Shown here: positions 57,501 to 64,000 of the stretch, one piece after another
How the letters are laid out: the number at the start of each line of letters is the position of its first letter
Position numbering within the stretch: position 1 is the first letter of the stretch
Assembly (NCBI GenBank): GCA_009667805.1
Contig: CM019075.1
Coordinates: 19,713,615 to 19,777,614 of the forward strand
Source: Leptobrachium leishanense
Lineage: Eukaryota; Chordata; Amphibia; Anura; Megophryidae
Direction of reading: 5' to 3'
DNA: 64,000 bases
Made by a program: the position numbers and the translations under genes
Notes under the pieces: generated by a model
Database searches by the model: none
What the model was told of the DNA's origin: nothing
The model's input: the letters and a program-made list of their open reading frames with translations, nothing else

Positions 57501-60500
57501 TGTAATTGGGCAGACTAGATGGGCCAAAAGGTTCTTATCTGCCAACATTTTTCTATGTTTCTATGTTTCTAAGCTTCTGGTCCGTCCCATGCTATCCCAG
57601 CTATATTATTTCTGGCCACCAGCTCCTCACTCCCCTGATCCTGTTGTTTCACAAACCTCTGTCGGAGTGTCCCTTAGATTGTAAGCTCATGGGTACGTCT
57701 GACTGTGCACTTTTATAAAGTGATGTATTAGCAGCACAATTATCCTACGGGCAGGGTGGTCTGCTCCTAATGTGTCATTATTTATTATGTCTCACGTTTG
57801 TGCTTTCCCCATTGTAAAGCGCTACGGAATCAGTTGGCGTTGTATAAGTACTTGTAACTGCATCCCTCTCCCCCAAGATGTATTTTGTAAATTGTTGTCT
57901 AGCCGTTACATATGTACATGTTATGAAATGACGGAATGTTTGCTTTATCTTTCACTGAATACAAAAAGATTGACGGGCACAAAATTACCATGTGAAAACC
58001 AAAAAATAAAACCGTTTAAGACTCAGCCGATTAATGCTCCATGTTTCTAGCCGTACCTTTTTCTTCTTCGTTTTTTATTATTTTTATTGTAATTTGTGTG
58101 TTTTATTTCTGTACAACTGTTGTAAAACCTGAATAAAATGTGAATTGCTAAAAAAGAATATTCAATGTAACCACGTGACAAACCTCATAACTTATATATA
58201 TATATATATTAATATATACACAGTCCAAAAAGGGATGCACACCAGGGCTTAAGTAAAAAATATATTTTTTATTCGAACTTACATTAAAAAATGACCAACG
58301 TTTCGACCCTGCACCGGGTCTTTATCAAGGTAAAGCACAAGACAAATAAACTACATATAAATAAGTAAAATGAGCTATACACCAGGGACGTGCGGTCAGG
58401 GGTGGAAGGTGAGGCAGAGCCTCACCTGCTATTAAGGGCAGCTGCAGTCAAACTCACCTGCTCCTCGTTCCCCCGCTGTCGGCTCCTTCTGTCTTCTCCG
58501 TGCGCCGAAAACATTATTTTTTCTTTTCCTTCCGCAGACTAGTATACACTCACCAATGAGGACACCGCTGCACACCTGACTCCATCTCCCCAAAACTGGA
58601 AGTGATGTGTCGGTGGCTGCAAGTGTAACAATGCATGCTGGGAAAACGAGTTCTAGGCAAGAGATTCAACTGGAAAAACCAAGCACTGCTGCACTGGTTG
58701 TGTGTACCAGCAGAAAATTAAAAACGACAAAAGAGAGTATGCTTGATGGTTTAAAATTCGATGACAGAAAGTGTAGTAATACAATCACATGCTTAATATA
58801 TATATATATGAAAAAAAAATTATTCAGAATTTATTATGGTTTACTGTGGTATGCAAAAAGTTCCTTCCAGACGGGGGGTAAAGAGAACAAAAACTCGTCG
58901 GGAAGGAGTTAAAAAGACTCTGGAGAGCTTTTGGATTAGTAAAAATTCTAGGTCAAAATAGCCAAACCAGAAAAATTCTCCCATTTATCTCACTTTCCAA
59001 ATCGGCTGTTTTAACCTAGAATTTCCACTTCTCCAAAAGTTCTTCAGAGTTTCACCTTTCTCTGAATAACCCTGTATATGGTTTTCTGGGTCTCAAAAGA
59101 GCTGTTTGTTGGCACTTGCCAGATCTCCCTGGAAAACAGATTATCTACAGACTGGAAGAATTACAAGAGTGTTGGGGAACCTTACATTCCGGCCTCGATA
59201 GACATATCCAGGGCTTTTTTTCAGGGGTACTCGGGGGTACGCAGCACCGGTACCTCACCACCAGCCAGAACTAACAGGAAAGAGCATGATGCTCCCCCTC
59301 CTGCAGTGGCACTCAGAGAATCGGAAGTGCTCAGCAGCTCATGTTGCTCCTGAACGCTTCCATTTGTCAGGACTGTATGTAGGGACTAATAACCCCCTCC
59401 CCCAGTAAGTGACAAGGGAGGGCTGCTCCCCCCTCTTTCTGCAGCCACTGAAACTTTGAACGGCATGGGGAGGGGGGGTGCAGCATGTTTACAAACATCT
59501 GCGGATTGTCAGGCAAGCGGTGTGATCAGAGGAGCTGGCACTGTAAGGTGGTAGTGAGTTTTATTGCTGTGGAGCTCATACACACTGCGCATTACCGTGA
59601 GTTTCATTGCTGTGGAGCTCATACACACTGCGCATTACTGAGTTTTATTGCTGTGGAGCTCATACATACTCAGCAAATCTGTGAGTTTCATTGCTGTGGT
59701 GCTCACAAATGCTAGGGGATTATTCACTCAGTGCCATCGTTGCAAAACACCCCCCCAAAAAAACAGCTAACTGCCCTGCAATACAGATTTTTCTTGCCAC
59801 AGAGCCACTTAGTGGATAAGCCCCTTAGGGTTACAACAATAGTTGTAGTTCATTTAAAGGAACACAGTATTAAAAAATACGGTTCCCTTTTATAGTGTCT
59901 TCCTTTAAGTGAGCTACAACTATTGTTTATGAGGACATGAAAATAGTCGTCATCAGTTTTTCCCCGGGCGTGAGAGTACCCCGACCTATTTTTCCAGAAA
60001 AAAAGCACTGGACGTATCTGAGATTGTCTGGTGTTTTGGGGTGCTTAGTCCCTCCAGGCTCCTCACGCTCAGGGAAAAGTGAGTGCCAGGTATCGGAATC
60101 TGAGTCGATAGTATTACCATTACGATGTTAGGTCTCCCTTACCTGCGTGGGGTTGCTGGTCTCAGGGCAGCTATCGCAAGCGTCACCCACGCCGTCCATG
60201 TCCCTGTCCGTCTGGAGTGGATTTGGCACCTTGGGGCAGTTGTCCAGCGTGTTTGGGATGCCTGTTCACATACAAATGTCTGCTTTTATGTCATGTAGAC
60301 TGAATTACCATTGACGAAAGAAGAAAAAACTCAGTTTACCGTGTTCTTGATGGGTATATCTTGAGTAGACCATAGCACAGGCACTTGTTTACATTATACA
60401 ATAAACCCGTATCATATTATTAATAAAACACGCCATTTGTAAAGTTCCCGTACTTTATTATAAAGCGATAAAACTTGCAGTCTCAATCACTCTATAGCCC

Positions 60501-63500
60501 ATCGTGGCGTGCGTGTCTTACCGTCACCGTCGATGTCATTGTCGCATGCGTCTCCCTCGCCGTTTGCATCCGTGTCCTTCTGCTCGTTGTTTGGGACATT
60601 AGGACAGTTGTCACACGCGTCACCGTACGAGTCTGTGTCGGAATTTTGCTGATCTTTGTTTGGGGTCAGCCTGCAGTTATCCTGCAGTGGAGATGGACTG
60701 TAATTAGTCTGCTGAACTCGTTATATATTAGCGTTGGCTCAACCCAAAGATATATAACTCTGGTCTAATCCCCAGAGGTGTGGGATCAGTCAAGATACTG
60801 GATGTCCATGGGAGAGCAAACCCTTCTTGTTGGGTGGGATAAATCATGAAACCTCACTCGGTGGTGCTGTTCAGGAGGATGGGTAGTGATATGAGGACTC
60901 CATGGGCTTAATACTTGCTCATTGCTATATGTTCTAGAACCACCCTAAGGGTTACAATTCCCCAGTCTCCGATAAAACATGATTTTACAGACCGTTTCCC
61001 TTGATTCACCTCAACATTCTTGATTCCGTCACCATCAGCATCCTCGTCACACTGGTCCCCTATGCCATCGTTATCAGCATCTTCCTGTCCAGAGTTTGGG
61101 GTAAAGCGGCAGTTATCCTGTAAGAAGACACAGAAAATCACAAAAAGGGACACCCAGATACCCCATAAAACCATTTCAGCTGGCACCCCAGCTCCAGAGA
61201 TATTCTCTCAAACCCAGATTTTTAGCTTTTATGCCACAGGATTGCTACATAAATCCTGCAACTCTTGTTCAGCAGGCGTGTAGCCGCCTCAAGATTCCAA
61301 AATTATCATCATCGGGGAGGAAAAGGCAGCCCGAGCTATCCCAAAACCCATGTTTAACTGTTTTTCTCTATTCTCAAACCCAGTTTTGACAAGCATGTTG
61401 TGACCTCAGAAACCCCACAGCCCAGGTTCAGGAGGATCTCTACAGCTTTATGCATCACAAAACCAATTTCTGTGGGAATGGCGGGACATCAAGTGTCCTA
61501 TGTCTAGTTCTTGGCCATGTATCCCATTACCCACGTTCTGTGGGCATTCCGAGACTTCTGCACAGTACAGTAAACAAATCCTGGAAAATCTTACCTGCCG
61601 ACAGTGCTCGTTATTGTCGATACATGGCATCGACAGTGATATAATGGTGGGTGTGGATAGATCTCAACTGGAGACTAATGGGAATGATTGCGTAGCCTAC
61701 GCCGACGCCACCTTCTGGATCAAGTTATTAATGGGGCGCCATGTTTTTAAGTGGTACGATTGTACGTGATTGTGTGTGGTATGTTTTTTAAATATTTTTC
61801 TGTTTAGATCTATATTCCAATACAGGTAATTTTTTTTATTGTATAGTTTTCATCATCAACTTCGAGGGGACATTAACGCTAGCTTGGCAGTCATGTCCTA
61901 ATAGTTGTTTCAACTCTGTATGTAATAGGAGGGTACATGCTGGTGATTATTCCCATTTGTTAGTCCCTCCTCCATGTGACAGGGGAATGAGGCGTTCGAA
62001 GTGCAACGTTACCTGCCGACAATGCTTGTTATTGTCGATACATGGCATCGGCTCATCTGGGTATCCGTCAATATCCGTGTCCCGTCCACATGTGTACCCA
62101 TTTCCTGCCCACCCAACGTTGCACTGTAAGAAGAAACATTGATGAGAGGTAGCCGCAGGGAGACCATAGCCAAACCTTTTATTAAGACAAAAAAGCATGG
62201 ATCTCGAACTCCAGCCCCCTCCATGTTTCTGAGATACAACTCCCATGATCCTCTGGCCATCTATTGCATTAAACAAATTCTGGGACTTGTAGGCCATCAA
62301 CATCTGAGGAGCCCAGAATTTGAGACTCCTGCCATAAAGTCTATCATGTAACAGAGACCTAGGCCAATGCCTAGTGTTTTACTGTACGTAGACAGGTAAT
62401 CGATGTCCACGTGTTTGTGTACAGTGGAATTAAGCAATGCTACTCCATATATACATACGGCACACTTGACGTCCCCATTCCTCTCAAACACGCAGTGCCC
62501 GTTCATATGGCAAGGGTTGACGCCTGGACCCATACAGGATTTTTTGGGTGAGCAGCCCGTAGTTTGATTGCCTATGAATCCTGGCTTGCACTGGCCGCAT
62601 TTGAAGGAGCCCTAGAGGAGGCCAAATAAAGGAACGTTAGATTTGAAGTGGGGGCTAGCATAGTGAAGGAGGCAGAGCTGGTGGCAAAGCTATGGTTTGC
62701 CGAAAAATATGCCAGTTCCACCATGGTAATGAAGGTAAGGAGCAAGAGACATTACCTAGTGAAGGAGACGTTTCCCCAGTTCGTGGTGGGAAGATAAGAA
62801 GGCATTTCCTTGATACCAGCAGTACCAAGGCTAGAAAGGAAGGAAAGGGGATGGGACCATGTGTTCATGGAAAGGACACTTACCACCGTGTTGGTGCAGA
62901 TGGAGTTGGCAGCACAGCCTCCATTGTTTCCATCATTGCATTCATCAATGTCTATGCAAACCTTTAAAGAACAATAGCATTATACCTACAACATCCAGGT
63001 CTACTGAGCACCACACCATTTATTATTCATCCTCTATATTACATTGCCACCAGGAACCCAGCCATAGTTTCCACCAAATACCTCCCCAGTTCAGCCGCCG
63101 CCCTCATCCCGGTGACGCAGGAAAGATGGTCCTCACCACTCACTGCAATCACTACTAATAAATGACATTACATGTCCCAAAGAAAGTAGGATCCAGTCCC
63201 AGGGCTACCACTTTGGTTGGATTTATTGCTCCCGACCCACTCAACTCTTCCTCACAGTGTGCCTTTAACTACTTCAATCATACCACCCTATTGTCACCAT
63301 TTCGACTCTCGCCACCATAAGTCCAAGGAGCACCCCATCCCACTTACTGTGGTTTCTCTAGCTTACCTGTTTACTGGCTTTGGCGTAATCCACTCCAACT
63401 CCAGATACTACGTTGCCCTTGTAACCACGGGGACAGACATCGCAGCGGAATCCAGGTGACGTGTTGATGCATTTTGATCCGGCAAAGCAAGGTTTGGCAT

Positions 63501-63507
63501 AAGCGCA
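45536..63507 (-). CDS. thbs3: thrombospondin-3, 3' two-thirds (15 coding exons)
   Basis: Secreted pentameric matricellular glycoprotein that binds calcium and matrix partners. Exons, 5' to 3': 63367-63507, 62884-62961, 62459-62611, 62013-62123, 61010-61117, 60522-60681, 60143-60261, 55806-55858, 54688-54881, 54421-54599, 51572-51620, 49959-50155, 48928-49100, 46873-47012, 45536-45594. All junctions are AG/GT and phases agree, giving 1914 bp (637 residues and stop). It covers EGF-like repeats, the DxDxDG-rich type 3 repeats and the C-terminal domain. thbs3 is preferred over thbs4 and comp because of [44 protein letters not shown] and the end [14 protein letters not shown], and because of adjacent mir-92b. 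The N-terminal domain, coiled coil and first EGF exons lie right of the window. Introns hold many transposons; the largest (55859-60142) is 4.3 kb. Confidence 0.95.
46873..47012 (-). CDS. thbs3: thbs3 exon: C-terminal domain
   Basis: 140 bp, [52 protein letters not shown] and SGVIIDT favour thbs3 over thbs4 and comp. Donor GTGAGT. Confidence 0.96.
48928..49100 (-). CDS. thbs3: thbs3 exon: C-terminal domain
   Basis: 173 bp, [58 protein letters not shown]. Found by reading the minus strand; no long frame marks it. Confidence 0.96.
49959..50155 (-). CDS. thbs3: thbs3 exon: C-terminal domain
   Basis: 197 bp, [65 protein letters not shown]. Acceptor CCTTGCAG, donor GTGAGT. Confidence 0.97.
51060..51319. 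mobile_element. 260-bp hAT-like MITE in thbs3 intron
   Basis: Left end CAGTGGTGGCTCTAGG, right end CCTAATTAGGGAACAGCCCC + TG. The neighbouring 8-mers CGAAAGGG and AGAAGGAG agree at only five bases, so the boundaries are tentative. Confidence 0.5.
51572..51620 (-). CDS. thbs3: thbs3 exon: 49-bp exon
   Basis: [16 protein letters not shown] plus one base. It is separated from the previous exon by an intron (51621-54420) that contains hAT element 3. Confidence 0.95.
52480..53412 (-). repeat. 18-22-bp minisatellite array of hAT element 3
   Basis: About 43 copies of CCCCCAGGTCTCATGGATAT (plus strand), the reverse complement of the element 1 unit, with CAGCTCTCATGG variants. Preceded at about 52432-52470 by CCCCAGAATAATATACACAG, the counterpart of the TATTATTCTGGGGG tail of element 1. 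Confidence 0.95.
53416..53516. repeat. ~100-bp hairpin of hAT element 3
   Basis: Outer arms GGAAGTGCAGCCGCTCGCCT + GGGATC and the exact complement at 53490-53516. The inner core CCGCGATCTCGCGAGATCGC + GG is itself a perfect palindrome. Element 1 has a shorter, diverged version of the same hairpin (30891-30944). Confidence 0.93.
54421..54599 (-). CDS. thbs3: thbs3 exon: last type 3 repeat and start of C-terminal domain
   Basis: 179 bp, [55 protein letters not shown]. The lectin-like C-terminal globule begins here. Confidence 0.96.
54688..54881 (-). CDS. thbs3: thbs3 exon: type 3 repeats
   Basis: 194 bp, [60 protein letters not shown]. Donor GTGAGT. Confidence 0.95.
55806..55858 (-). CDS. thbs3: thbs3 exon: short type 3 repeat exon
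   Basis: 53 bp, [17 protein letters not shown] plus two bases of the next codon. Acceptor CTCTCCAG, donor GTAAGT. Confidence 0.93.
56271..57570 (+). mobile_element. 5'-truncated CR1-like LINE in thbs3 intron
   Basis: About 1.3 kb flanked by AAGCTT (56265-56270, 57571-57576). It contains the 3' half of the RT frame and ends with GGGCAGACTAGATGGGCCAA, then TTCTTATCTGCCAAC, and tandem TCTATGTT copies, the microsatellite-type tail of CR1-like LINEs. It is in opposite orientation to thbs3. Confidence 0.85.
56310..57482 (+). pseudogene. CR1-like reverse transcriptase, 3' portion, uninterrupted frame
   Basis: The open frame starts around [19 protein letters not shown] (about 56310) and runs without a stop to 57482, about 390 residues. 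RT motifs: [39 protein letters not shown] and the catalytic CLFADDTKI. The C-terminal part has [44 protein letters not shown] and [13 protein letters not shown]. The N-terminal endonuclease is absent through 5' truncation. The lack of stops suggests a young insertion. Confidence 0.85.
58213..58385. other. Interspersed repeat-like module
   Basis: Contains CCAACGTTTCGACCCTGCAC + CGGGTCTTTATCAAGG, a motif I know from many amphibian and fish repeats, after a TA-rich stretch. Family not determined. Confidence 0.35.
58386..58450 (+). mobile_element. hAT-like left terminus, partner not found
   Basis: CAGGGACGTGCGGTCAGGGG followed by GGTGAGGCAGAGCCTCACC (itself a short palindrome). Preceded by CTATACAC. 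The right end is not visible up to 59200. Confidence 0.4.
58920..59074. mobile_element. Partial copy of the CAGGGTTATTCAGAGAG MITE
   Basis: Shares TTCTAGGTCAAAATAGCC, CTCACTTTCCAAATCGGCTG and the end CTCTGAATAACCCTG with 3325-3506. Its left terminus is degraded. Confidence 0.7.
59209..60010 (+). mobile_element. hAT-like element 4 with internal tandem repeat; TSD GAC(A/G)TATC
   Basis: An 802-bp element with left end CAGGGCTTTTTTTCAGGGG and right end CCAGAAAAAAAGCACTG. GACATATC (59201-59208) and GACGTATC (60011-60018) differ at one base. Inside are the tandem repeat 59560-59705 and a foldback 59833-59927 (AACAATAGTTGTAGTTCATT ... AGTGAGCTACAACTATTGTT). No transposase. Confidence 0.85.
59560..59705 (+). 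repeat. Tandem repeat of hAT element 4
   Basis: Four copies of GTGAGTTTTATTGCTGTGGA + GCTCATACACACTGCGCATT. It shares its unit with 36265-36480 and with a reversed copy in hAT element 2 at about 38250-38310. Confidence 0.9.
60143..60261 (-). CDS. thbs3: thbs3 exon: type 3 repeats
   Basis: 119 bp, [20 protein letters not shown] then [20 protein letters not shown]. It precedes a 4.3-kb intron filled with transposons. Confidence 0.95.
60522..60681 (-). CDS. thbs3: thbs3 exon: type 3 repeats (160 bp)
   Basis: 160 bp, a length conserved in thrombospondin genes. [51 protein letters not shown]. Ends in phase 1, matching the next exon. Confidence 0.95.
61010..61117 (-). CDS. thbs3: thbs3 exon: type 3 repeat
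   Basis: 108 bp, [18 protein letters not shown] then [16 protein letters not shown]. The aspartate pattern binds calcium. Donor GTGAAT. Confidence 0.95.
61591..61632 (-). pseudogene. Duplicate of a thbs3 exon end plus splice donor
   Basis: 42 bp match 62009-62050 with two substitutions. They cover the last 12 codons of exon 62013-62123 ([12 protein letters not shown] against [12 protein letters not shown]) and the first bases of the donor (GTAAGA here). There is no acceptor AG directly before it, so it is probably a non-functional fragment in the following intron. Confidence 0.8.
62013..62123 (-). CDS. thbs3: thbs3 exon: end of last EGF and wire start
   Basis: 111 bp, [37 protein letters not shown]. 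The last 36 bp and the donor start are duplicated in the next intron at 61591-61632. Confidence 0.95.
62459..62611 (-). CDS. thbs3: thbs3 exon: EGF second half and next EGF
   Basis: 153 bp, [20 protein letters not shown], then a further EGF with [17 protein letters not shown]. It contains an NQT glycosylation sequon. Donor GTATGT, weaker than the others. Confidence 0.93.
62884..62961 (-). CDS. thbs3: thbs3 exon: calcium-binding EGF, first half
   Basis: 78 bp, [16 protein letters not shown] then [10 protein letters not shown]. The DIDEC start is the calcium-binding EGF signature. Donor GTAAGT. Confidence 0.95.
63367..63507 (-). CDS. thbs3: thbs3 exon: EGF-like repeat
   Basis: 141 bp, phase 0 at both ends. 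It encodes an EGF-like module starting [20 protein letters not shown], with six cysteines, and the linker [12 protein letters not shown] typical of subgroup B thrombospondins. Acceptor TACACAG, donor GTAAGC. First exon in the window; the gene continues to the right. Confidence 0.95.
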
Positions 63508-63773
63508 CTGTGTACGGGACATGGAGAGGGTACTTGTGAGCTTCATGAGCATCAATGGTATATCCAGACTCATCATCTCCTGCTACTCAATGAGCTTTAT
63601 CAACCTTTATAACAATCATCAATTAACAATGCAACCCTAATGGCTTCCACAGACAATCCATAACACTGCAACCTTCCCGAAACTGCTATACGGCATATTC
63701 TACAACAAGGCATCCTGCTATCCACCCACTCCCATAACGCATAGATAAACACTACAAAGGCTATTGCCCTGTG

Positions 63774-64000
63774 CAGGGTCGGATTTACCTTTAGGCAATG
63801 TAGGCATGTGCCTACAGGCACCTACCACTTGGGGGGGGGTGCCTTGCTCTGTAAAAATTAATATATTTTTTATTTATAATTATTTTACCACAGGAAAGTG
63901 CCGCCCCCCCCCCCCGAGGCGGACATCTTTCTTTGTCACAGTAACAAAATTAAATGTTAAAAGAAATGGTAAAAATTTTTATTAAATTAGATTTTTTTTT
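63774..64000 (+). mobile_element. hAT-like left terminus running off the window
   Basis: CAGGGTCGGATTTACCTTTA, followed by a CAATGTAGGCATGTGCCTAC palindrome-like block and G- and C-runs. The right end is outside the window. Confidence 0.45.

Larger units (their letters stand above)
56100..57870 (+). mobile_element. L2/SINE-type repeat split by a CR1-like LINE
   Basis: The left part (to 56270) and the right part (from 57571) together match the order of the fragment at 18260-18650 and end with GTAAAGCGCTACGGAATCAG + TTGGCG. The split lies at AAGCTT, present on both sides. The left boundary is approximate. Confidence 0.55.

Noticed and set aside
45536..63507. Assignment to thbs4 or comp
   Set aside because: The family is very similar, but [20 protein letters not shown]...SGVIIDT, the end [12 protein letters not shown] and the neighbouring mir-92b all favour thbs3.

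Overview
The window is vertebrate genomic DNA, most probably from an amphibian (frog-like). One protein-coding gene and one microRNA gene are recognisable, and almost everything else is transposons and tandem repeats. The vertebrate assignment rests on thbs3, whose translated exons and 160/108/140-bp exon structure match the pentameric thrombospondins, and on a complete miR-92b next to it, as in other vertebrates. The amphibian guess is an inference from the mix of Tc1, hAT, piggyBac, L1-like and CR1/L2-like repeats.

Gene part (43.7-64 kb). thbs3 (thrombospondin-3) lies on the minus strand. Fifteen coding exons (63507 down to 45536) encode the last ~637 residues: EGF-like repeats, the calcium-binding type 3 repeats and the C-terminal globule up to the stop codon. 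The 5' exons lie beyond the right edge. mir-92b is on the plus strand about 1.7 kb past the thbs3 stop codon, the tail-side arrangement I recall from mammals. The thbs3 introns are loaded with repeats: a hAT carrying a minisatellite, a CR1-like LINE with a long open RT frame, an 802-bp hAT, and a 42-bp copy of the end of one exon.

Repeat part (1-43.7 kb). In order: copies of a ~920-bp solo LTR (TGTAGCGCT...AGCGCTACA); palindromic MITEs; an inverted pair of ~573-bp MITEs; a hAT nested in another element; an L1-like LINE (21.2-27.0 kb) inserted in a minisatellite that itself grew inside the coding end of another LINE; a Tc1 with a piggyBac-type MITE inside it; a second Tc1 broken by an LTR, a hAT and another solo LTR (29.7-34.0 kb); a hAT with a minisatellite (36.5-38.4 kb); and two large tandem arrays (39.1-42.9 kb) on the 5' side of mir-92b.

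Most notable result. Three separate elements at 30717-32760, 36543-38434 and 51817-53763 have hAT hallmarks (CAG...CTG ends, 8-bp target duplications ACTGCCTC, GTGGCTG(G/T), CCCATGTT). Each has different terminal repeats, yet each carries the same kind of payload: a GC-rich hairpin followed by a ~0.9-1.4 kb array of a related 18-22-bp unit (core TCCATGAG..CTGGGGCAT) in the same orientation relative to the hairpin. A fourth hAT (59209-60010) carries a second tandem repeat that also occurs in and beside the 36.5-kb element.
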